A stretch of 64,000 bases of DNA from assembly GCF_000003815.2 (NCBI RefSeq), contig NC_049989.1, positions 20,992,024 to 21,056,023 on the forward strand, in the 5' to 3' direction. The DNA is from Branchiostoma floridae. Its lineage: Eukaryota > Chordata > Leptocardii > Amphioxiformes > Branchiostomatidae. Within the stretch, counting starts at the first letter, position 1; each line of letters opens with the position of its first letter. This document shows, piece after piece, positions 12,030-23,700 of the stretch. A model generated the notes under the pieces. That model saw only the letters and a list, made by a program, of their open reading frames with translations, searched no databases and was not told the DNA's origin. The translations under genes were made by a program, and so were the position numbers.

Positions 12030-12890
12030 ATGATGTCTTGGTGTGATATTACTATCATGCCAGACTCACGATTGCTGTTCATTAGGTCATTTGTGGCGCC
12101 GCGAATATTGCAATTTGTTCGATCCAAAGAGAGTGAGAACTTCTTGAACCAAATTTCCAGCCCCCTTTACTGTAGCGCCTTGCCAAAACCTGTTAGAGCG
12201 ATCTCAACATGCCAGACGGAAAATTGCTGTCGATTGGGTAATTTCTGGCGCCGAGGATATTCAAATACTGCTCTATCAATGGACACGGTAACGTTAAGAG
12301 CTTCTTGAACCAAACTTTAACGTTTTTAAAAGTCTTCCGCACTGTAGCGCCATGTCTAAACGTGTTGGGGCAATTTTACCGAGTGTCAAAGACTGAAGAT
12401 TGTTGTTCATTATGTAGTTTGTGGCGCCGGGATTCATCGATCTAAAGAAGGTTTTAAGCTTCTTCATCCAAACTTTCTGTCCCCAGTACTGCAACGCCAT
12501 GCATAAACGTATTAGTAAGATTTTACCATGCATAAAAGACAGAATTCGAAGATTTTTGGTCATTAGGTAATCTGTGGCGCCGCGTGTCTCATCGGCCTAA
12601 AGAAAGTTTCAAACTTCTTTAACTAAACTTTCTGTCCCCTAGAAGTACAAAAATGTATCAACACATCGGCAATATATGATTTTACCATGTATATGAATTG
12701 AAAGGTTGTTGTTCATTTGGGTAATTTGTGGCGCCGAGTTTCATCAGAAAGTTTTAAGCTTCTTCAACCAAACTTTCAGTCTCCTCAGCATACCGTATCA
12801 CCACGCCTAGATGTATTAATGCGATTTTACCGTGTCAGACAGTGTACAATCAGTGTTAATTTGTGGCGCTGAGTTAAGATATTCAAACCT
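12030..12890. repeat. Tandem repeat, about 150-160-bp unit, about six diverged copies
   Basis: Each unit contains TTTGTGGCGCCG, then CTTCTTNAACCAAACTTTC, a TACTGTAGCGCC-like block, and GATTTTACCATG followed by GTTGTTCATTAGG. Copies start near 12095, 12245, 12420, 12570, 12725 and 12865. No coding signal. Confidence 0.7.
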
Positions 12891-13159
12891 AGTCAGTCTC
12901 CAACACACCGGGTCTGGCGGTGTGGATTACTGCCGGCACTACCGTTTCTATATTCTGGGCAGGGAGTCAATTTGCGAAGTGATTTAATGCATAATGATGT
13001 AATCATACCCGTGGGTTCGGTGTATGTGTGATCTCCAAGCAGATGTTGGGTGGGAAAATTATATCGTCTTATGACACCTAAGCATTTGATTTCATGTAAT
13101 TTCTAGGATTGATATAACAGGTGACTATCACATTTCAAGATGTCAATCAGACAGAGACC

Positions 13160-13300
13160 AGACTGTAAGGTTTGGACTACTCACACTGGGATAGACTCCT
13201 GTTCTTTCTTTCTTTTTCTTAAGTGTGGCGGGTTCTTTCACTTGCTCCGGGTGTGGCTCTTCTTAAACAAGGGACCAGCTTTACATCACAATATCATGGC
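13160..13300 (-). mobile_element. Diverged SINE fragment
   Basis: The stretch with AGTGTGGCGGGTTCTTT matches, in reverse complement, the interior of the better preserved SINE at about 61855-62150 (AAAGAACCCGCCACACCTTT). Only the interior is present and it is diverged. Confidence 0.45.
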
Positions 13301-14182
13301 CTGCTAGGGATTGCTCTTCAACCACCCTTCAAGCTAACCCCGTCAAGTTCAAGGAAGAGGTGTTACAGCACCTGAGGAACGGCCAATAAAACAGTAGCAC
13401 TGCGCCCTGGGTGGATTGCCCCAACACTAAGGGGTGTTACCCAGTATCCACACAAGAACAAGATTGAAACCTAGAAAATTTAGATTCCTACTCCAATGAT
13501 CCAAGCCAAGCCCTCTGATAAAATACACCGGAACCCCTACCCCCATTTTGGCCGATTCCGTGACAAAATTCCAAAGCTTGCCAACAGGTCTAGTGGACAC
13601 CAGCAATTACAGACAGTTACAGAACCGGCGGCGCCAAGAAAGTTACTGGAGGGCGGCAACTGTTCACGTTTAAGTTTGGTGAAAACTTAGTAAAAAAAAC
13701 TTTCATCTCAGTCGCCTACCGTGTAATTTGGCGCCGAGCCATTTGAAACATCATGTAGTGAACTACTTAGAACCCGTGCGGACTTGGCCGGGGTTGAAAG
13801 TTGGCACTTCTGTTGTTTGGCAGCTTTTTCTAAACTTTGTTGTTCGCCAAATCAAAACTTCCCGTTTTGTTGCGAAGTTGTGGCGACCACAAATTAAGCA
13901 GGACGCGACCGTCTGCGCCGGAAGTGCGTAAAATCCCTGTTTCCTGTCTTTTTGTACAAGGTCGTTTTTGTATTGATAGGAAGAAATACAATCTCTAAGC
14001 GAGAGTTTGCGTAACATTGTTTTGAGTAAACAGCAAACTTTAACTTTTATATTTTCTTTGCCTTATTTCTACAACGTTTATCCAATAGCGTAATTATTGC
14101 TTATCCATTTATGTATTCTATTTCGTCATTAGAATCTGTGTATGATTTTTTGCCGAAAAGTTTCTTTATTATTGTTTTGCAC

Positions 14183-14264
14183 TGACGTCATTAAGTGGGG
14201 GGGGGGGGTTCCCTGCTGACACATGCGCAGTGGAGGCATCCATCATGGCGGCGGCGTGACGTAA
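14183..14264 (+). promoter_or_regulatory. FBXW8 promoter/5' leader with CRE, NRF1-like and YY1-like motifs
   Basis: TGACGTCA (full palindromic CRE) at 14183-14190, CATGCGCAG (NRF1-like half) at about 14222-14230, CATGGCGGCGG (YY1-type) at about 14244-14254 and GTGACGTAA (half CRE) at about 14256-14264, all within 110 bp upstream of the FBXW8 start codon. This combination is typical of TATA-less housekeeping promoters. Motifs are seen; use is inferred. Confidence 0.5.
14245..14259 (+). other. Four-codon upstream ORF before FBXW8
   Basis: ATG GCG GCG GCG TGA, overlapping the YY1-type motif and out of frame with the main start at 14297. If transcription starts upstream of it, it could dampen translation. 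If the start site lies at the YY1 motif it would be largely skipped. Confidence 0.35.
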
Positions 14265-14296
14265 AAAAGGGGGAGGGGGGGCGACACCACAACACC

Positions 14297-14752
14297 ATGG
14301 CTCGTCCTGAAGAACTAAAAGAGTTTGTGGAACAATGGAAACAAGAGATACACAGCTCCAACCACAAGGAAGCAGCAGGGCCAAGCGGTCAAGGTCAAAA
14401 TATTCGTGTGCAAAGAACTCAGGGTTTCAGCTCTGTCGGTTCGAGGTGGGAGGGGGGCGCCGGCTCATCCAAACAACAACAACAACAACAAGAAAGTTTG
14501 ACTGAAAAGTCGCCTCCGGATCGACTGTCGCGGCCGCCTTCGTGCAATCAGGACGCTTCAAACCAGCATTACCCTCCGTTCGCCCTTGCCGACCAGTTGT
14601 TACAGGGCGAGACAGCGGAGAGTCTGTTGTCAGGGCGGCATGTTGTGAAGAGGCTCCGGACAGACGCCTGTGCCGGGCCGGTGTCGCCAGGAGAGGCGCC
14701 CGAACCTCGGGGGAACCAGCACTCCTTACTGGAGCAATTGATCTCCGATCTG
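14297..14752 (+). CDS. FBXW8: FBXW8 exon 1
   Basis: Start AACACCATGG has A at -3 and G at +4, a good Kozak context, and the residues after it match the FBXW8 N-terminus. An in-frame GTG at 14195 is not needed. Includes a (CAA)n-coded Gln run at about residue 60. Ends ...LLEQLISDL before donor GTAATC, phase 0. Confidence 0.85.
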
Positions 14753-17700
14753 GTAATCACTCGGCTATTATTCCTGCCTGCTCGCCCGGAAAATATGGAA
14801 TATAAGGCCATAACAATAGGATTTCTTGGTTTTATGCTCCTATTATAAATGTTATAACCGTTATAAGTTAAAAAATATAACGTTATGACAATTTATCAAT
14901 ATCATCAAATTATAACGTTAGAATAACTTAGATCACTTGTAAACATGAAATTAAGAGGGCCTTCTGTAAGATTTATTGGTAAAATTAATTCACGAAATCT
15001 ATTGGCCAAAGGGAATAGATGAATAAACAAACAAGGTAATACAGCGTAAGACTATGAGGGTGGAAATTGTTGCATCATACTCGTTAGATTGTTGAAAACC
15101 TGGGATTTTATATCTAGCAGTTAGTCTAAATGGGAGCATTTTTGTTCTGTAGAATTGTCAAATCCTACAGTAGGGGTAATCGGGTACTAGTAGATAGCTC
15201 TGAACTAAAAGGATGAAAACAGAGTATCCTAAGAGTTTTTACTAAAATGTGAAGAAACCAAGAAATTCAATTGGTGCGGCCTCAACTTTTCCTTTATTTT
15301 TCCTTTAAGATCTGGATTATTACAAGCGTTCTCTCTTTTCATAATTGTCCTGTTCCTGAGGCTGAATCATTTGGAAAAAAATTTCCGATAACCAAGAAAC
15401 TGACTTGGTTTAGCCCTAACGTTAAGTGTAATATTACTACAATACAAAGGTGGCAGCAAACCTATCAGACAGACTGACTGTCAGAAAATCGAAGCGGTGG
15501 CGGCGAGGTGAGACGGGATCATCAGAACGTGTTTCTGCACGTATTAATCAGCAGAGTAACGTTATGATAATTGGAATGACAATTCTATACTAAAATCCTT
15601 CCAAAAACAGTGTCCTGTTACAAAATTTTTACTTAAAATGTTTAGAAACCAAGAAATTCAATTGATACGGCCTCAACTTTTCTTCCATTTTGACCTGACC
15701 TGGATTATCGCAACATGTTCTCTCTTTTCATTTTGTCCTGTTCTTGAATCACAACTGGAAAAAAATTCCGATAACCAAGAAACTGACATGGTTTAGCCCT
15801 AAGTGTAATATTACCACAATACAAAGGTGGCAGCAAACCTATCAGACAGACAGACTGTCAGCAAATCGGCGCGATGGCGGCGAGGTGAGACGGGATCATC
15901 AAAACGTGTTTCTGCACGTATTAATCAGCGGGGTAACGTTATGATAATTGGAATGACAATTCTATACTAAAATCATAAAAACAATTTGTCCTGTTACAAA
16001 ATTTGTACTAAAAATGTTTTTTCCCAGAACTATCGTAGAGTGGAATTTGTTATCACCAAGCACAGTAGGGGCATCTTCTCTGAATAGCTTCAAAGAACGC
16101 TTGCAGATAGATGTGCAAAAGTTAGGTGTGACGGGTCGTTCGGTGCAATATAATCAGCTGCTGCCGCGCCTCGTGCCTGCGAAGCTGGTGTGTTACGCCG
16201 AACAGCGGTTATGCCGGCTATATAGATACAGATACAGAAACCAAAAAATTTAATTGATGCGGCCTCAACTTTTCTTCCATTTTGACCTGATCTGGAATAG
16301 TACAACACGTTCTCTCATTTTGTCCTGTTCTTGAACCACTACAAAAAAAATTTGTCCGATAACCAAGAAACTGACTTGTTTTAGCCCTAAGTGTGATATT
16401 ACTAGTACAATACAAAGGTGGCAGCAAACCTATCAGACAGACAGACTGTCAGCAAATCGGCGCGATAGCGGCGAGGTGAGACGGGATCATCAAAACCTTT
16501 TTTCTGCACGTTAACATTATGATAATTGGAATGACAATTCTATACTAAAATCATAGAAACAGTGTCCTGTTACAAAATTTTTACTTAAAATGTTTAGAAA
16601 CCAAGAAATTCAATTGATACGGCCTCAACTTTTCTTCCATTTTGACCTGACCTGGATTATCGCAACATGTTCTCTCTTTTCATTTTGTCCTGTTCTTGAA
16701 TCACAACTGGAAAAAAATGTCCGATAACCAAGAAACTGACTTGGTTCAGCCTAAGTGTGATATTACTACAATACAAAGGTGGCAGCTAACCTATCAGACA
16801 GACTGACTGTCAGCAAATCGGCGCGGTGGCGGCGGGGTGAGACGGGATCATCAAAACGTGTTTCTGCACGTATTAATCAGCGGAGTAACGTTATGATAAT
16901 TATCGTCCCGTCTGGCACAGGTGACGGCACCTCCGCAGGTGTTAACCTGTGAATGGGTGTGATAAGTTTCTGCAGGGTTAACCTTCATTATGCCAAGGGT
17001 GCTGTTGGATACTCGGCTCCAATTACTGGGTGCATGTGCACCCAAAATTGGAGCTGTGCACCCAATCATTTTCTGTGGGTGCACAGGGTGCACCCAAATA
17101 TTTTCTATGGTTAATGTACATGTATGTAAAGATATCAAAGTACTAGACTAAGTATACAACATATTCTTGATATCTAAGTTAGAAAGATAATAAAAATGTC
17201 TATCATGGTACTTGTTTAAGAATTTGATACCTTGTACCTATGTGTTATTATTAGGTTATTACTTAAATTCAAGTGGTGCACCCCAAAATATTTTGGTGCA
17301 CCCAATTTTTTAAGCTGGGCGCACCTGATCCCAAAAATGAATTTCAAGCCCTGATAGTGATACTACATATGTACCAGTACATTGGGAGAATGTAACTTTC
17401 ACAGGTTATCATGAAATACCATCATAAAGACACTATATACATATTGACAGTTCTTTGCAAGAGATATTTACCCATCAAAGTTCAGTAGTCCTTTTGTCAC
17501 CTTCCTCATGGCAATACTGTTTTTCCTCTTTGATAAGGATGAAATCAACGAGATCCCGTTCTTCGAGGTCAGTCTTCCCAGGGAGCTCGCTCTGCAGATC
17601 TTCCAACACCTCAGCATGGAGGACTTATGCAGGTGTGCACAGGTAAGGTACAACACCTGGGCAGGTGTGCACAGATAAGTGCACAGCTCAAATACAGAAA

Positions 17701-20700
17701 AGTTCTTAAATCATCAATAAGAAGTATCAGATGTTCCAAACCGAACAGTTTCAAACTCAAAGAAAAGTGTCAGACTAGTTGGGCAGCTTTGGCCATCAGC
17801 CAACAAGCACAAACAACTTTAACAAGTTTACAAATTTGTTTTTCATGGTAGGATTGCTAATAGAGCAATCGTAGGGAATTTTGCTGACGGAAACGACCCT
17901 TGACCTCACTGAGCGACATCCGCCGGCTAGGTCGGCCGGGCTCGCATTCTGCTTATCCTTTCGTTAAAAAATGCTGGATTTTAGTTCTTATCAAGAGCTT
18001 CTACCCAGTGCACAGCGTGTCCGAACCACTGAGGCACACGATTCCGCCAGTAGACGATGTGGGACCGCTGGATGGCTCACGGAATCGGCCGATAAAGCGC
18101 ATCACCACGAAGGGCGAGCTGTCCGAACACCACGCCATGGCCATGCGCGCCATCCAGCCACTTTCGACAGCCAGTAACTCGCTCTACCTGGGGCTCCGAA
18201 ACATCACGTCACTGAAACTCTGTCTCAGACAACCTTGCAGAAGCTACGAAGGACTTGCCCTCTCTCTTAGGAGACGTACAGTCGAACTGGAGGCCAAACG
18301 GTGACCGCCCCCCACCCCAACAGTCCCACCGAATCTTCTCGAATCCTCGCGAGACGTTCGTGATCTCCCGTGACAGTCATGGTTCCATCAGCGGCGCGGC
18401 AGCTACGTACATGAGCGGCACTTCCTTCTCTGCGTTCCTTCTGTTCACCTTCGACAACACAAGGAAACCAGCTCCAGCGGTGTGCTGAGGACCCTCAGGA
18501 CCCCTCACATCGCAGTACTAAGTTAGACTCACCGCGTCGGCGCACCTGTTTACGGCCCGAGTCTACGCTGTTCGACAGTGCCCAGCGGCGTTCTGCAGGG
18601 CGATCTTCACCAGTCCTGGACTGTTTCCTTGACACTGACCTGAAATCTTATATTCTCTCTAATCTACTACAATAACAATACCACCCTTCTCCACACATTT
18701 TCCGCTACGCGGTTTGGGGCCACCTCACTACGCTCGGCTTGGCCGTTGATGTCTTTGCACAACCTGTAAGCCTCTTCATCGAGCAGAATAAAGACATCAT
18801 CATTTGACCCCAAACCGCGTAGCTTTCTCCTTGTGTCATCTCGGAGTACGTAAGAGTAATTATGGTAGGATTGCTAATAGAGCAATCGTAGGGAATTTTG
18901 CTGACTTGTAGCACTACATGTATATGTACACTCACTGTATTGCTCATTGTTATAGCCAAGATCCTGGTCTTAGACCCCACATTGTTGTAATCGGCAAGAC
19001 CTTGGTCTTAGGCCGTTGATGTCTTTGCACAACCTGTAAGCCTCTCATCGAGCAGAATAAAGACATCATTTGACCCCAAACCGCGTAGCTTTCTCCTTGT
19101 GTCATCTCGGAGTACGTAAGAGTAATTCTGTATTTGTAAAGTTTGCGGCCCTCATTGTCCCATCATTCTCTGTCCAGTCCAGCCCAAGGCCAGTGATACA
19201 TGTAAGATAGCCCTTCTGCCACTCTACTTTACACAACAAGCATGAACAAGTTTAGGAATTTTGTTTTACTGTACATCTATTTTTAAAGTTACTAGTAGTG
19301 GGCCCCAGTGTGCCATCATTCTCTGTCCAGTCCTGCCCAAAGCCATGGCCAGTGAGATAACCATGTTCCTAACTTTCTAAACTTGTTTGCGCCTGTTGTC
19401 TCAAGTCTCACTCCACTTCAAACAACAGGCACGGACAAGTTTAGAAAGTTTTTTGTACTGTATTTGGAAAGTTAGTGGTCCCAAGTGCCCCATCAGTCTG
19501 TGTCCAGCCCAGCCCAAGGCCAGTAAGATAACCCTCCTCCCACCGGGGACGCTTCGCTCGTTAGCTGTGCTGAGCTGTGGAGTTAGCTCGTTAGCACATT
19601 AGCCTGCTAATTAGCTTCTGTGCATGTGATTGATCTAAGCCCACATTAAGTTTGGTTCTTGGTTTTTGGTTGTTTGGAGGTATAACTTTCAGAAGAGCCC
19701 AAGAAGGATTGGGAGGAAAACTTGCATCTGACTATTCTCACTCCCTTAAACTATGCAGGCTTTTAACTAGGATTTTATAATAGGGAGTCCAAACTTACTG
19801 GTGAGTCACGATAAGTGACTATTGTAGGGGGGTCCGGGGGGCATCCACCTTCCATGGTGCAGAGTTTTTGATGATTTTAAGTTAAAATAGTGCATTCTAA
19901 GGTTTCCCAAGTGGCAAAAATACTGTTACAGAGGTCACAGTAGAAGATTGAGACCACAGATGACCTGGTAGCATCCCTGGTCAATCAGAATTTCATGCTT
20001 GTCAAGGATTTTCTCCCCAGTGTAAGGGCGTCCAGGGGCATCAAATTTCTTGTTATTCTAAGAAAAGTGCGTCCAGATGACGCGTTGACGCATGTCTGGC
20101 TAAAAGCCCGAAACTACGTGTACCAAGGTACATGTAGGTCATGTGGTTTCCTATACAAAAAGGAAGAAGCAACTGTTAATAACTCAACTTTCTGGCATAA
20201 CTGGCATACAAACATACCCTCATATGAACGCTTGGAAAGTAGAAACCCTCCCCTGTCACACCCACCTCAAAATTGCTAGGATTTCTACATATTTGAGGAA
20301 AAAAAATCTTTTAGATTTAGATCCGGAACTAGTTTTGACCACCATCAATTTGCATAGCAGATGGCTGGCACTTTTAATCTTCCAGTTCCGTGCTACTTTT
20401 ATATGTCAGAACCTACAAATTGAATTTAGGTGGCCAGAGAATGAATACGTAATAATGTCTAAGGCAGTGAAAGTGATTGGCAGTGAAAGTGATCAGCCCT
20501 GACACCTGCTAAAGTGGGACGCAGGTTTCATCAGTGGGACTGATTGTTCAGGTGAGGGGAGGTGGTCCTGATTACCTGAGATTACCTGAGACTTATAAAG
20601 TCATTTCAGGAAAGTGTTTAGTCTGGTCCAATCCTGGTAGTAAACGAGATGAGGCTGTTGAATCTGTTAGGTGCTAATTACTGACCAACATCTTGGATAG

Positions 20701-23700
20701 GGACGGAGCTGTCCTGAATCTGGGTTAACTCTCATCAGTTTTTTCTCACTGGTGAGTTACTATGTTGTCACTGGAGAAAAAGCTTGGGAAAGAGAGTGTT
20801 GGTAGGCAACCTGAGTCAAAAGCCATGCAGGTTTCAACATCAACATTTCAGGTTGCCCCTCCTCCAAGTTATTACTTTATTCAGATATCAGCTACCTATC
20901 TGTTATCTTTTCTTCCAGTTACATGTAATTACTTACTTAATATGTTTTATCTTATCAAGAAATAGATGCAAAAGCTTATACACGTGGGTGGGGGAAAAGC
21001 AGTGTTCTAAGTGCAAAATTTCAGGTTGCGCAGTGTGCTGCCTTGGTTTAAAATAAAGTTGCACCAAGCAAACTGTGGTTGCAAGTGTGCAAGTGGGTAT
21101 TTTGAACCCTGCATCCATCACTCTCCTTCAGCATCACTAGAATAAAATGGTAGATCAAGTATTTAGTACATCTACCTGTAACTAGAAAAAAACAGGTGAA
21201 CATGTAAAACTCAATGAAGGATTGATTTCTGCAGGTGAGTTCCAGTTGGAGAAGTCTGGCCGATGATGAGGTTTTGTGGCAGAAGGTGGGGAGGAGTCTC
21301 GGGTGTGACCTCAGTGCAGGAGGTCAAAAGTGTAAGGAGGTCGTCAAAACGCACATCGAGACAGACAGGAGGGTCACAAGCAACTGGAAGGTGAGATAAC
21401 TCAGTCTTGGTGTGGTTAACAATTCTGTGTGTGTGTGTGTGTGTGTGTGCGTGTGCGTGTGTGTGCATATGTTTGTGTATGTGTGCGTGTGTGCATGCAT
21501 GCATTTGAACCTTTGTTCGTGATACTGAAGCTCAAATCAGCTTGCAGGGCACTTTTACTGTGGGTGTTTATGTTTGAGAGTGTGTGTGCAAGAGAGAGAA
21601 AGAGTGTGTGTGTGTGCACATGTCTGTGTGTATAATTTTGATGTTTGTGTCACTCAGTTGTCATTTTGTTCAAGGTCTATTCATGTTTGTATGTAGACTA
21701 TAAAAAAATTGACTAAAAGAAAGCTAGTCAGTACATTTGGTCTTTTCCCATGAAGTTTCTGAATAAACAAACAAACAAACAAACAAACACCATTTCCTCC
21801 CCTCCCCCAGAGCCGTGTGGGACAGATTGACTACCTGGAGTGCGCCATCGGAGGGTTCCTGTCTGCTGTCAGCTCCTGTGGGACCCACATCGTGGCGGGG
21901 TAAGGGCGTGGCTGTCACCATGGCAACCTCATACTTTTCCTAATCAGAAATTCATGTGACTTTACTTTGTTTGCAGTTTGTCTTCCTAGTGAGGTCTTTC
22001 AGTGTCTTCAGGAGTAAATCGTTTATTTATTTCCATCAAATGGCAAGACAAATGCACTCTAACAGCTGTCTGGGGCTGATGTGGAGTGTGATTTACATGT
22101 GATTTGGGGATTAGAGAAAATGTTGTGTTTCTCAAGACTTGATGTGATACAGCAAACTAACTTGGCTGTGTCTTGGTCATGGTGCCACCTGTGCTCCAAT
22201 GCAAGAAAGTTGCGGTGACTCCTTAAGGGCGAGATTACCTCCTTAATGTTCTTGGGTCCCTGTACAAGACAAATGACTCCAGTCCTTAAGAGGGAGATTA
22301 ACTCCTCAATGTTGCTCAGGTCCCTGTACAGGACAGGTAACTCCTTAAGAGCAAGATTAACTCCTTAATGTTCCTTAGGTCCCTGTACAGGATAGGTAAC
22401 TGACCTTAAGAGCGAGATTAACTATTTAATGTTGCTCGGATCCCCATACAGGACAGGTGACTCCAGGTGACAGAGCCTCAGGCTGATTTGGCACTTAAAT
22501 CTAATCTGACAATGAAGACATTAGGCCTGTCCAGTTCAAGATGTCTCAGAAATGCAGGTCCACTTTCTTAAGGTCCATCAAAGTGATGACACGGGGGTCA
22601 TGTGGTATAACGTCAGGGGGCTTGACCCAGAACCCAGAGGTCCTTAAATCCTGTCTTGCTACCAACATTGTGCCCTTGGGAAAGGCACTTGACATGACTT
22701 TCCTCACTATACACAGGTGTAGAAATGGATATCTGAATTCAAATGCGAAGGTAAAAGTCAATGGAAGGAGAGGGATGGACTCTGCCTCCCAATACCGTGC
22801 CCTAGACACAGTGGATAACAACTTACTGCCCCTATGGCCTCAAAAAAGCTGTGGAACTACCTTTGCTTTTACCTCTTACCTCTTAGTCTTTAAGTTAGTG
22901 ATTCCCTCTAGGAGACATCCATATAGGGAATAGTAGGCTGTTGAATCTGATGCTTGCACCCCATTTGGAAGATAGTGTGTTCCCTGCTTTTGAAGCTGTT
23001 GCTCTCCCTCCCTCTGTTGAACGTGTTGTAGTTTGAAGTTAACTGTACAAAAAAGTCCAAACTTGACCTTTTTCTAAAACTCCGTTCCCTGTTTAGCATT
23101 ATGCAATAAGATTTTATTACTGTAAGATTTACAAAACAACAACAAGAAGCTGACTTGCCATTGCCTGACACTGATTTTTCTATGATCTACTTTACATGCA
23201 AATCACTCTCCTCAGTTTACAAACTTGGTTTATAAATCAGCGTACCAAACACGGAAATGACAGAGAAATGTGGCTGTGGTATTTTCAGCACTCAGTGAGG
23301 AATAGGCCTGACATACAGTAGTGTACAAATTCATGTATGCGGACTGGTATACTCACTGCATGCTGTAAATCTATAATGTTAGTTCACCTTTATCCGCAGG
23401 GTAACCTATATCCAGTGTTTCTAAGCATAGGGTAGTTAGGAATATCAAGTTGACTTTCAGTAGTTTTGAATTGCCATATTTTCAAAACTGTATTGCAGTT
23501 TGAAACCACTGTTGACAAACATGCTCTGTAAATCTTTAAATATTCTGTATATTTTTAAAAGTTTGGTTTTAATTTCATTAGTCACTTTTCCATCACACCC
23601 CAAACCAAGACCTACATGTAATCAGATGCAAAACTAATTGACTCTTTACAGAGATTGAATCTAAAATACTACTGTAAATGCAGAAACTTTCACTTTGGTT

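Noticed and set aside
14195-14296. Upstream extension of FBXW8 exon 1 from 14195
   Set aside because: It starts at GTG in a poly-G run and covers promoter motifs. The ATG at 14297 has a good context and matches the known N-terminus.
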